From positions 1 through 8,116 of the forward strand of contig JAGREZ010000249.1 of assembly GCA_020446285.1 (NCBI GenBank): 8,116 nucleotides of DNA. The letters are read 5' to 3'. Origin of the DNA: Geminicoccaceae bacterium. GTDB taxonomy: Bacteria > Pseudomonadota > Alphaproteobacteria > Geminicoccales > Geminicoccaceae. Positions within the stretch are counted from its first letter, which is position 1, and every line of letters starts with the position of its first letter. Of this stretch, positions 1-5,299 are shown piece after piece. Position numbers and translations under genes: made by a program. Under the pieces are notes generated by a model that was not told where the DNA came from, ran no database searches, and saw nothing but the letters and a program-made list of their open reading frames with translations.

Positions 1-233
1 TCGATCTTGACCTCGGTGCCGGACCACTTGCCGAACAGCACGCGATCACCCGCCTTGACGTCGAGCGCGACAATCTCGCCCTTCTCGTTCCTGGCACCCG
101 GGCCGACGGCGATCACCTCGCCCTGCATCGGCTTTTCCTTGGCGGTGTCGGGGATGATGATCCCGCCGGCGGTCTTCTGCTCTTCCTCGACGCGACGAAC
201 GACCACGCGATCGTGCAAAGGCCTGAATTGCAT
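1..233 (-). CDS. groES: Co-chaperonin GroES (10 kDa chaperonin), C-terminus cut by window edge
   Basis: GroES forms the heptameric lid of the cytoplasmic GroEL folding chamber. The first 77 residues are visible, of about 95 usual for the family. The protein begins [14 protein letters not shown], as GroES proteins do. The mobile loop that contacts GroEL follows at about residues 16-35, including [16 protein letters not shown]. The beta-barrel signatures GEVIAVGPG (38-46) and [16 protein letters not shown] (62-77) come next. The ATG at 231-233 is supported by the family N-terminus and by a GGAGG ribosome-binding site at 244-248 (10 nt spacing). Transcription runs leftwards, so groEL is expected just outside the window on the left. 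Control is by the CIRCE operator directly upstream. The identification is secure; only the 3' end is missing. Confidence 0.97.
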   Translation of the reverse strand, partial: MQFRPLHDRVVVRRVEEEQKTAGGIIIPDTAKEKPMQGEVIAVGPGARNEKGEIVALDVKAGDRVLFGKWSGTEVKI

Positions 234-258
234 GAGTCACTTACCTCCACATAATGCT

Positions 259-287
259 GTTAGCACTCGTCCTGAATGAGTGCTAAC
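259..287 (-). promoter_or_regulatory. CIRCE operator (HrcA repressor site) of groES(L)
   Basis: The arms TTAGCACTC (260-268) and GAGTGCTAA (278-286) are separated by exactly 9 nt. This is a perfect match to the CIRCE consensus TTAGCACTC-N9-GAGTGCTAA, and one more G/C pair (259/287) extends it to 10-bp arms. It lies between the groES promoter and the ribosome-binding site, 26 nt upstream of the start codon, which is the usual position. HrcA is known to bind this element and repress chaperonin genes until heat shock. hrcA itself is not in the window. Confidence 0.97.
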
Positions 288-298
288 GTCGAGGATGC

Positions 299-327
299 AG
301 GTAAAGGTCCGCCCCCGCATCTTCAAG
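299..327 (-). promoter_or_regulatory. Candidate groES promoter (sigma-32/RpoH-like or mixed)
   Basis: On the minus strand a CTTGAA -35 element (322-327) is followed by a CCTTTACCT segment (299-307). This resembles the alphaproteobacterial heat-shock pattern CTTG, a 16-18 nt gap, then CYTATNT, although the -10 half is imperfect. The predicted start of transcription falls near 288-292, immediately before the CIRCE element, so repressor binding would cover the initial transcribed region. The position is convincing. The sigma factor is inferred from the CTTGAA motif only. Confidence 0.5.
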
Positions 328-334
328 GGGGCGG
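309..334. repeat. GC-rich inverted repeat overlapping the groES -35 region
   Basis: CCGCCCCC (309-316) and GGGGGCGG (327-334) are perfect 8-bp arms around a 10-nt spacer. The dyad overlaps the candidate -35 hexamer of groES. No T-run follows it in a direction that would suit a terminator, and it lies upstream of the predicted transcription start. It may be a DNA-level element or simply GC-rich chance. Confidence 0.45.
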
Positions 335-346
335 TGCCAAAAAATG

Positions 347-373
347 TCAGCACTCACGGAAGACCGCTGCTAA
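347..373. promoter_or_regulatory. Degenerate second CIRCE-like element
   Basis: TCAGCACTC (347-355), a spacer of exactly 9 nt, and CGCTGCTAA (365-373) match the CIRCE consensus at 8/9 and 6/9 positions. The flanking G (346) and C (374) match the extended operator found at 259-287. The start-to-start distance from the perfect CIRCE is 87 bp. It could be a weak auxiliary HrcA site or the remnant of a duplicated operator. Function is inferred from spacing and similarity only. Confidence 0.45.
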
Positions 374-378
374 CAGTC

Positions 379-398
379 TGTTTTTTCGTGTTTTTTCG
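379..398. repeat. Tandem 10-bp repeat forming two phased A/T tracts
   Basis: TGTTTTTTCG occurs twice in a row (379-388 and 389-398) without mismatch, placing two T6 tracts exactly 10 bp apart. Another A6 run lies at 339-344. A-tracts spaced by one helical turn are a known cause of intrinsic DNA bending. They sit between the divergent groES and usg genes, upstream of both promoters. No protein-coding reading is supported here. Confidence 0.6.
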
Positions 399-409
399 CG
401 AATGGAAAG

Positions 410-437
410 TTGACGTTAACCACTGACCATGAATCAT
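410..437 (+). promoter_or_regulatory. Candidate sigma-70-type promoter of usg
   Basis: TTGACG (410-415, 5/6 to consensus) is followed after 16 nt by AATCAT (432-437, 4/6). Transcription would start near 444, giving a leader of about 28 nt before the preferred ATG at 472. A short perfect palindrome, CATGAATCATG (428-438), overlaps the -10. The -10 is weak, so this is tentative. Confidence 0.35.
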
Positions 438-471
438 GTCGGGTATGGGTCAGGATACTGGAGACTACCCG

Positions 472-747
472 ATGCACGAAATGCCCTGCGCCATGGAACT
501 GCAACTCGCCGGCTACCGACTCACGACGGCCGAGATCGTCTACCACATGCCGGACCACCCGGCCGTCCTGCAGAGCTTCGTCTGGCAACATTACGACATC
601 GCGCCACGTTATCCCGAACTCCGGCGTTTCCTCGATTTCTGGAGCGAGAACATCGAGGGAAAGCTGCATACCGTGACGGTCGCGCGCAAGCAACTCGTCG
701 GACCTTCAAGCACAACCCGCGCTGCGGGCCTCTGGAACCTTCACTGA
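472..747 (+). CDS. usg: Usg family protein
   Basis: This 91-aa protein matches the Usg family, a group of short alphaproteobacterial proteins named after a gene near tryptophan biosynthesis loci; its molecular function is not established. The family core is clear: MELQLAGYRLTTAEIVYHMP (residues 8-27), then DHPAVLQSFVWQHYDIAP, a FLDFWSENIEGKLH segment and the C-terminal WNLH. The ATG at 472 is chosen because GGAGA lies at 460-464, 7 nt upstream. An in-frame ATG at 436 would add 12 residues but has no ribosome-binding site and overlaps the candidate -10 box. There is no signal peptide or membrane segment, so it is probably cytoplasmic. No trp gene is in view. It is divergent from groES and convergent with the binding-protein gene to its right. 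Confidence 0.88.
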   Translation: MHEMPCAMELQLAGYRLTTAEIVYHMPDHPAVLQSFVWQHYDIAPRYPELRRFLDFWSENIEGKLHTVTVARKQLVGPSSTTRAAGLWNLH

Positions 748-756
748 CGCCCGCAG
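722..756. repeat. Inverted repeat spanning the usg stop codon
   Basis: CTGCGGGC (722-729) and GCCCGCAG (749-756) form perfect 8-bp arms with a 19-nt loop that contains the usg stop codon (745-747). With the hairpin at 775-808 it could help end or stabilise the usg transcript. There is no U-run. Confidence 0.35.
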
Positions 757-774
757 TCGGCGACTTACGCGAAT

Positions 775-808
775 GACGGGGGCGGGAGCAACGCTACCCA
801 TCCCCGTC
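775..808. terminator. Elongated hairpin in convergent gap, possible bidirectional terminator
   Basis: GACGGGG (775-781) pairs with CCCCGTC (802-808). Inside it GGG (784-786) pairs with CCC (797-799), and AGC (787-789) with GCT (793-795), around an AAC triloop. That makes 13 Watson-Crick pairs interrupted by a 2x2 internal loop and one bulge. It lies between the convergent ends of usg (747) and the PotD-like gene (835), where a shared terminator would be expected. Neither side has a proper U-tract, so termination is plausible but unproven. Confidence 0.45.
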
Positions 809-834
809 GGATTTCGATCAGTCCGGTTTCATCC

Positions 835-1911
835 TCAGGCGGCGAGGATGCGGGTGAGCGCGTCGTCATAGAGGGATTCGACCTCCTCGCCCTTGTAGAC
901 GAGGGTCTCGCAGCGCTCGAGGACCTCGCGCGGAGGATAGATCGCCGGATTGTCCCGGTCGGCTTCCGGAATGAACTCCATTGCCGCGGCATTGGGGCAG
1001 GCATACTGGATATAGGCCGCAATCGAGGCATGGACCTTTGCGTCGAGGATATAGTTGATCCATTCATGCGCTTCCTCGACATGTGGCGCGCCCTTGGGAA
1101 TGGCCATCGTGTCTTCCCACAGATTACCACCTTCTTCCGGCACTACATATTGCAGGTCATCATCCTCCGTCATGACCTGAAGAATGTCGCCCGACCATTC
1201 CTGACAGGCATCGACCTCGCCTGAAATGAGCAGGTCCTGTCCGGTATCGGGGCTGAAGGCCTTGACCTGCTGCTTGGCGGCGATGATGGCATCGGCGGCT
1301 GCGGAAATCTCGGCCGGGTCGCGGCTGTTGAGCGAAAATCCGAGATATTTCAATCCCATCTGCACGACATGCTTGTCATCGAGCAGCGACACCCGACCGG
1401 TGAGGCCGCTGTCGGTGAGGAGATCCTTCCACGAGTGCACCTCGGCGACCGACTTCCGGTAGCCGATCCCCATCGTTCCCCACATGTAGGGCATGGAATG
1501 GGCGCGGCCAGGATCGAAGGTCGGATTGGCGAAGACCGGATCGACATTGGCGAAATGGGGAATCTTCGCATGGTCGAGTTCGTTGAGCAGGCCGGCCACG
1601 ATCATGCGCTCGACCCAGTCGTTCGACGGAAAGATCACATCGTAGCCGGGATTGCCCTCGCGCAGCTTCGAGAACAGTTCGTCATTGGAAGCAAACAGGT
1701 CGTAGCGCACCTCGATACCCGTGGCTTCGGTGAAGTCCGCAACCGTCGTCTCGCCTATATAGGTATCCCAGTTGTAGATGTTGACCTGGCGGTTCTGGGC
1801 AGCCGCGAGGCGGGGGAAGGCCGAGGTCGTGGCGGCAATCGCCACGCCGTTGCCGAGCAGATGCCGACGGGAGAGGAAAGGCATGGGAAAAGGCGAAGGG
1901 CGTCGCGACAT
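835..1911 (-). CDS. PotD/PotF-like polyamine-type ABC transporter periplasmic binding protein
   Basis: This 358-aa protein matches the spermidine/putrescine binding proteins of ABC importers. After the leader comes VNIYNWDTYIGETTVADFTE (43-62), then ETGI-like ATGIEVRY, a SNDELFSKLREG segment, and YDVIFPSNDWVERMI (90-104). PYMWGTMGIGYR (141-152) and WEDTMAIPKGA (265-275) are further PotD-like landmarks, and the C-terminus has the INYILD...CPNAAA pattern typical of this group. The N-terminus carries SRRHLLGNG (14-22) followed by a hydrophobic stretch and AAA before QNRQ, so the leader looks like a Tat-type signal with cleavage near residue 38; Sec export is also possible. The ATG at 1909-1911 has GGAGG at 1916-1920, only 4 nt away. 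An in-frame ATG at 1950 has no ribosome-binding site and lies in the promoter dyad. No permease or ATPase gene adjoins it. The ligand is unproven. Confidence 0.9.
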   Translation of the reverse strand: MSRRPSPFPMPFLSRRHLLGNGVAIAATTSAFPRLAAAQNRQVNIYNWDTYIGETTVADFTEATGIEVRYDLFASNDELFSKLREGNPGYDVIFPSNDWVERMIVAGLLNELDHAKIPHFANVDPVFANPTFDPGRAHSMPYMWGTMGIGYRKSVAEVHSWKDLLTDSGLTGRVSLLDDKHVVQMGLKYLGFSLNSRDPAEISAAADAIIAAKQQVKAFSPDTGQDLLISGEVDACQEWSGDILQVMTEDDDLQYVVPEEGGNLWEDTMAIPKGAPHVEEAHEWINYILDAKVHASIAAYIQYACPNAAAMEFIPEADRDNPAIYPPREVLERCETLVYKGEEVESLYDDALTRILAA

Positions 1912-1929
1912 GTTACCTCCGGATGGTAT

Positions 1930-1958
1930 CGCCTGAAATCTCGTCGTCATTTCAGGCG
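1930..1958. promoter_or_regulatory. Perfect 10-9-10 inverted repeat, candidate operator of the PotD-like gene
   Basis: CGCCTGAAAT (1930-1939) and ATTTCAGGCG (1949-1958) are perfect 10-bp arms around a 9-nt spacer. The dyad covers the proposed -10 hexamer (1949-1954) and the predicted transcription start of the leftward PotD-like gene, and it ends 18 nt upstream of that gene's start codon. This geometry is typical of a repressor binding site that blocks RNA polymerase. A leader hairpin is the alternative if transcription begins further upstream. The sequence does not match CIRCE, and the regulator is unknown. Confidence 0.65.
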
Positions 1959-1978
1959 TTCCGCCCTCGCATTGTCAA
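1949..1978 (-). promoter_or_regulatory. Candidate sigma-70-type promoter of the PotD-like gene
   Basis: On the minus strand a perfect TTGACA -35 (1973-1978) is followed after 18 nt by TGAAAT (1949-1954, 4/6 to TATAAT). Start of transcription would be near 1941-1943, giving a leader of about 31 nt. It implies that the PotD-like gene is transcribed on its own rather than only by read-through from the beta-helix gene upstream. Confidence 0.55.
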
Positions 1979-2044
1979 CAATCCGCTGAGGGGCTGACGC
2001 GACGACCGGATCTTCCCGGACTTCGGCCATCCGGCGCCTTTCCG

Positions 2045-3400
2045 CTATCGGGAAGCCGGCCCGGTCATCTCGAAGGCGCCCGCATCCGGTGCCGCGCCGA
2101 GAAGCGGCCGCTTTTCGAGCCGCACCGGGTGGGCATACTCCCATGCCGGCAATTCGGTGAAATCCTCGACGCTTCCCGGTTGTACACCCTTGTCCATGCC
2201 GAAGCCCCTGCGCTGTATGTCGGCGGGCTCCATCGGTTCGCCCGTTCGGACGTTGCCGGCCTCGCGCGTGGCGCCGACGGCCAGCTCGCCCTCGCCGAGA
2301 AAGGCGTTGTTTACCAGCGAGGCGACCACGGGCGTGTCGTTGCGCAGGAAAATGCCGTTGCCGAGCTCATTGACGACCGTGTTGTGGATCAGTTCGAGGC
2401 TGGAATTGGCGCGGCTGCGGGTTTCGCTGCCATAGGCGATGATGCTGTAATTCTCTGCCAGCGGGCCCTGGCGAATGAGGTTGCCCTGGACGACCGTACG
2501 GCCACCGTCGGAGATGTCGATCTGGTAGGATCCGTGGCCCCCGTCGCCATCCTCTATCCGGTTGTAGAGAATGAGCGTTTCGGCGGAACGCGACTTGATG
2601 TTGTGGCCGGATACCGGATTGTGGATCCAGCTTCCCTGCACGACGAGTGATCCGCCGGCACCCATGTATATGTTGTGGCCGGGCTGGATGCCGAGCGCCT
2701 CGTAGTCGACGCCGTTGTCGTTGATCTCGCTTCGATCGATCAGGAGGCGGCCCTCGAAATCCATGGCCGACAGGAGACCCATCTGGTTGTGATGCAGGTG
2801 CATGTTGCGAAGTGTGAGGTCTCCCCCCTCGGCGCGGATGGCGGCGCAATTGTTGTCATCGACCGCACAGTTCGACATCTCGATACCTTCGATCGTCACA
2901 TTGTGTCCGCTGATAACCCAGAGCCCCTTGCCTGCATGACCGCGTCCCGCGGCATCGATGTGGACCGGCCCCCCGACGGCGCGGATGACGAGATCGTTCT
3001 GCTTCCAGCCGGTCACATCGCCGACATAGCGTCCGGCATCGATCTCGATGATGTCGCCGTCCACGGCGATCGCTGATGCGTCGCTGGGCAATCTGAGTTC
3101 CCGTTCCGGTCCGACGCGGAGGATCCGGCGTCCGGCCTCGTCGAGCGAATTCCCGACGGCGAGTGGTGCCGGACGCGGCGGCAGCTGCCCCTGCAGCGAG
3201 GGGGCGGCCTCGCTGGCGGCGACTGCCGCAGCCGCATCGATCAGTCGGACCGTCCGGCCGTCCACGACGATCCGTCTGATCTCGTCGGCACCATAGGGAA
3301 CGGTGAGGATGCGCCCGTCCGTGAGCTCGATACGCATGTCGGCCATGGCCGTTCCGCCGGCAAGCATCGTGAACAACAGCACCTGGCTGATCGACCGCAT
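2045..3400 (-). CDS. Exported right-handed parallel beta-helix repeat protein, function unknown
   Basis: This is a 451-aa protein with a Sec signal peptide (MRSISQVLLFTMLAGGTAMA, cleaved about residue 20), so it is periplasmic or secreted. Residues 21-55 form a short strand-rich region (DMRIELTDGRILTVPYG), followed by an Ala/Pro-rich linker to about 85. Residues 110-370 show the short-strand, Asn/Gly-turn rhythm of a pectate-lyase-like beta-helix: HNVTIEGIEMSNC, LTLRNMHLHHNQMGLL, LLIDRSEINDNG, LVVQGSWIHNPVSGHNIKSR, LILYNRIEDGDGG, LELIHNTVVNELGNGIFLRN. The end GAAPDAGAFEM (435-445) resembles the D-I/A-GA-F/Y-E closure common in such proteins. Cys178 and Cys185 might pair. The ATG at 3398-3400 is preceded by AGGAAGGA. 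The fold occurs in polysaccharide lyases, hydrolases, epimerases and adhesins. I cannot assign a catalytic site or substrate, so an enzyme name is not justified. It lies upstream of the PotD-like gene on the same strand, with a 133-nt gap between them. Confidence 0.85.
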   Translation of the reverse strand: MRSISQVLLFTMLAGGTAMADMRIELTDGRILTVPYGADEIRRIVVDGRTVRLIDAAAAVAASEAAPSLQGQLPPRPAPLAVGNSLDEAGRRILRVGPERELRLPSDASAIAVDGDIIEIDAGRYVGDVTGWKQNDLVIRAVGGPVHIDAAGRGHAGKGLWVISGHNVTIEGIEMSNCAVDDNNCAAIRAEGGDLTLRNMHLHHNQMGLLSAMDFEGRLLIDRSEINDNGVDYEALGIQPGHNIYMGAGGSLVVQGSWIHNPVSGHNIKSRSAETLILYNRIEDGDGGHGSYQIDISDGGRTVVQGNLIRQGPLAENYSIIAYGSETRSRANSSLELIHNTVVNELGNGIFLRNDTPVVASLVNNAFLGEGELAVGATREAGNVRTGEPMEPADIQRRGFGMDKGVQPGSVEDFTELPAWEYAHPVRLEKRPLLGAAPDAGAFEMTGPASR

Positions 3401-3423
3401 CCCTGATCCTTCCTGGTAATAAC

Positions 3424-3450
3424 AATGACGCTGCCGGTCCGCACGTCATT
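3424..3450. promoter_or_regulatory. Inverted repeat upstream of the beta-helix gene
   Basis: AATGACG (3424-3430) and CGTCATT (3444-3450) are perfect 7-bp arms with a 13-nt spacer, 23 nt upstream of the beta-helix start codon. A TGTTAT -10-like hexamer lies just downstream on the minus strand with no good -35 in register. The dyad could be an operator or a leader hairpin. Evidence is the symmetry and the position only. Confidence 0.35.
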
Positions 3451-3549
3451 CGTCGTTGCGACGGCGTTACGGCTGGCGGACTCCGGCAGTGCGGGCACCC
3501 GACGCATGCTCCCTTACCATGCAGATGCCGGCAGGCGTGAAGCCCCTTG

Positions 3550-3567
3550 CCCCGGACGCACCCGGGG
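3550..3567. repeat. Short GC-rich hairpin in the divergent intergenic region
   Basis: CCCCGG (3550-3555) pairs with CCGGGG (3562-3567) across a 6-nt loop. It sits in the 283-nt gap between the divergent beta-helix and DUF6898-like genes. No T-run follows and no function can be assigned. The rest of that gap shows no gene-like reading frame. Confidence 0.25.
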
Positions 3568-3611
3568 ACGTCCCGACCCTGTCACGCCCGCGGTGCGGCG
3601 GAAAGCGGATG

Positions 3612-3640
3612 TCGGCATTTCGTTCGCATGCTGGTAGAAT
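3612..3640 (+). promoter_or_regulatory. Candidate promoter of the DUF6898-like gene
   Basis: TCGGCA (3612-3617, 4/6 to TTGACA) and TAGAAT (3635-3640, 5/6 to TATAAT) are spaced by the optimal 17 nt. Transcription would begin near 3647, which leaves about 37 nt of leader before the preferred TTG start at 3684. It makes the in-frame ATG at 3639 unlikely, since that ATG would lie in the -10 box. Confidence 0.45.
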
Positions 3641-3683
3641 GAAAGGTGATCCATCTCTTCGGGCGACGGCAGCGGGAGGCGAT

Positions 3684-3908
3684 TTGAGCAGCGATCAGGC
3701 GATCATAGAGACGCGGAGTTTCGGCCGGATCATCCGGGTCACGGCCATCGATCCGCAAACGCTCGTCGAGGTGACCTTTCAGGTTCCGCACACATGCGCC
3801 CGGTTCGAGATCGAGCGTCTGGCGCAGGCCAAGCTCGACTATGTTCGCCGCAAGGGCGGGACGGGTGGCCAGAGCCCGGTACCGGTCGGGCGCAAAACAA
3901 CGTCATGA
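3684..3908 (+). CDS. Small conserved protein resembling the DUF6898 family
   Basis: This 74-aa protein has a single conserved-looking core, FGRIIRVTAIDPQTLVEVTF (about residues 14-33), followed by a helix containing FEIERLAQAKLDYVRRK. From memory this resembles short alphaproteobacterial DUF6898 proteins, which carry an RIG-x-VKVTAIDP-type strand pair and a C-terminal helix ending in K-L-x-Y-V. Their function is unknown. The start is taken as TTG (3684-3686) because GGGAGG precedes it by 4 nt, the length then fits the family, and the candidate promoter lies just upstream. In-frame ATGs at 3639 and 3456 would add residues that look unlike protein and lack a ribosome-binding site. No signal peptide or membrane segment is visible. 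It lies 60 nt upstream of the amidohydrolase gene and could be co-transcribed with it. Confidence 0.65.
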   Translation: MSSDQAIIETRSFGRIIRVTAIDPQTLVEVTFQVPHTCARFEIERLAQAKLDYVRRKGGTGGQSPVPVGRKTTS

Positions 3909-3936
3909 CACGACACGGTCCAAACTGTAGTCTCGT

Positions 3937-3953
3937 TTCCGGGAAACCCGGAA
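3937..3953 (+). promoter_or_regulatory. Perfect hairpin just upstream of the amidohydrolase ribosome-binding site
   Basis: TTCCGGG (3937-3943) pairs with CCCGGAA (3947-3953) around an AAA triloop. A T·G wobble pair (3936/3954) can extend it. The hairpin ends 4 nt before the GGAGGG ribosome-binding site (3958-3963). There is no U-run after it, so it does not look like a classical terminator. It could modulate translation or mRNA stability between the DUF6898-like gene and the amidohydrolase. Confidence 0.5.
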
Positions 3954-3968
3954 GAGCGGAGGGAAATC

Positions 3969-5147
3969 GTGCCGATCGTCAATCGCGTAGCGGAATTTCA
4001 TGATGACATGACCGCGTGGCGGCGGCATCTCCATGCGCATCCGGAACTGGGCTTCGAGGAAACGCAGACGGCGGCTTTCGTCGCGAGGCATCTGGCCGAA
4101 TTCGGGGTCGACGAACTGCATGAGGGGATTGGCCGGACCGGTGTCGTTGCGGTCATCCGGGGCAGGGAAGGCAACGCCCGCATCGGCCTGCGCGCCGACA
4201 TGGACGCGCTTCCGATTCAGGAGCGAAGCGGTGTCGCGCATGCCTCGACCGTTGCCGGGAAGATGCATGCCTGCGGCCATGACGGCCACACCGCCATGCT
4301 GCTCGGGGCGGCGCGCTATCTCGCCGAGACTCGGAATTTCGCCGGCACGGTCTGCCTGTTCTTCCAGCCGGCTGAAGAGGGCAGGGCGGGAGCGAAGGCG
4401 ATGATCGAGGACGGGCTGTTCGAACGATTTCCCGTCGATGAGGTCTATGGTCTGCACAACTGGCCCGGCATGCCCCTCGGCTCGTTCGGGGTCTGCAACG
4501 GACCGGCCATGGCGGCGTCCGACGAGTTCACGATCCGTCTCGAGGGGCGAGGCGGGCATGCCGCCATGCCGAACCTCGCCGCCGATCCCGTAACGGCCGG
4601 AGCCACCATCGTGCAGGCGGCGCAGACGATCGTCTCGCGCCAGATCGACCCGCTCGACAATGCCGTGATCTCCATCACGAAGTTCATCGCCGGCGACACG
4701 TTCAATGTCATTCCCGGAGAGGCTGTCCTCAACGGTACCGTCCGCACGTTCAAGCCGGAGACGCGGGATTTCTGTGAACGCCGCCTCAGGGAACTGGCCA
4801 GCGGCATCGCCTCCGCCATGGGCCTCGGCTGCGAATACCGCTATCGTCGCGGTTATCCACCGACGGTCAATCATCCCAATCAGTCCGTGGCGGCCGGCGA
4901 CGCAGCTGCCGAGATCGTCGGTGCCGACAGGGTCGACCGGAACCCGATGCCGGTGATGGGTGCCGAGGATTTCTCCTACATGCTCGAAGCCCGTCCGGGC
5001 AACTATATCTGGATGGGAACCCATGAGGGTGGTCCGGTGAGTGCGCTCCACCATCCGGAGTTCGACTTCAACGACAACGCTCTCAGCATCGGCACGAGTT
5101 ACTGGGCAAGGCTTGTCGAACGTCTGATGTCACATGAGCCTGTTTGA
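3969..5147 (+). CDS. M20D-family amidohydrolase (hippurate / N-acyl-L-amino acid hydrolase type)
   Basis: This 392-aa cytoplasmic metalloenzyme is of the group that hydrolyses N-acyl or N-aroyl amino acids to a carboxylate and a free amino acid. All the family landmarks are present: WRRHLHAHPELGFEE (17-31), LRADMDALPIQE (74-85), MHACGHDGHTAMLLG (99-113), FFQPAEEGRAGA (131-142), GLHNWPGMPLG (161-171), GRGGHAAMP (193-201) and MGAEDFSYMLEARPGN (330-345). Likely metal ligands are Cys102, His104, Glu137, His163 and His361 or His362 in LHHPEFDFND. Glu136 is the expected general base. GRGGHAAMP begins the dimerisation domain. Length is normal for the family. The start is GTG (3969-3971), with GGAGGG at 3958-3963 and 5 nt spacing. 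There is no signal peptide. The exact substrate (hippurate, acyl amino acid, indole-acetyl conjugate) cannot be read from the sequence. A hairpin lies just before the ribosome-binding site. Confidence 0.93.
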   Translation: MPIVNRVAEFHDDMTAWRRHLHAHPELGFEETQTAAFVARHLAEFGVDELHEGIGRTGVVAVIRGREGNARIGLRADMDALPIQERSGVAHASTVAGKMHACGHDGHTAMLLGAARYLAETRNFAGTVCLFFQPAEEGRAGAKAMIEDGLFERFPVDEVYGLHNWPGMPLGSFGVCNGPAMAASDEFTIRLEGRGGHAAMPNLAADPVTAGATIVQAAQTIVSRQIDPLDNAVISITKFIAGDTFNVIPGEAVLNGTVRTFKPETRDFCERRLRELASGIASAMGLGCEYRYRRGYPPTVNHPNQSVAAGDAAAEIVGADRVDRNPMPVMGAEDFSYMLEARPGNYIWMGTHEGGPVSALHHPEFDFNDNALSIGTSYWARLVERLMSHEPV

Positions 5148-5299
5148 TCAAGGTCCTGACAAGTAACGTCGTTTCTGTCTCAGGGGGAGAAGGAAGGCCG
5201 GCGCAGGCAAACGGGGAGGGAGTTCCGCAGGGTATCGGTTCCGGCGTTGTCCGGCGGTTCGGTCTGCGGGGAGAATCCAGGCGACGAGCGGGGTGACGA

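Noticed and set aside
436..471. Upstream ATG extending Usg by 12 residues
   Set aside because: No ribosome-binding site precedes it, it overlaps the candidate -10 box, and the ATG at 472 has GGAGA at proper spacing.
1912..1950. Upstream ATG (1950) for the PotD-like protein
   Set aside because: It has no ribosome-binding site and lies within the dyad and -10 region; the ATG at 1911 has GGAGG and begins a normal leader.
1369..1989. 206-codon open frame on the plus strand
   Set aside because: It is antisense to the PotD-like gene and its promoter; the sense frame has full family motifs.
2129..2650. 173-codon open frame on the plus strand
   Set aside because: It is antisense to the beta-helix gene, with no ribosome-binding site or motif.
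3903..5054. Long 383-codon open frame on the minus strand
   Set aside because: It lies opposite the clear M20 amidohydrolase gene. Its translation has no recognisable motif and is the usual open antisense frame in GC-rich coding DNA.
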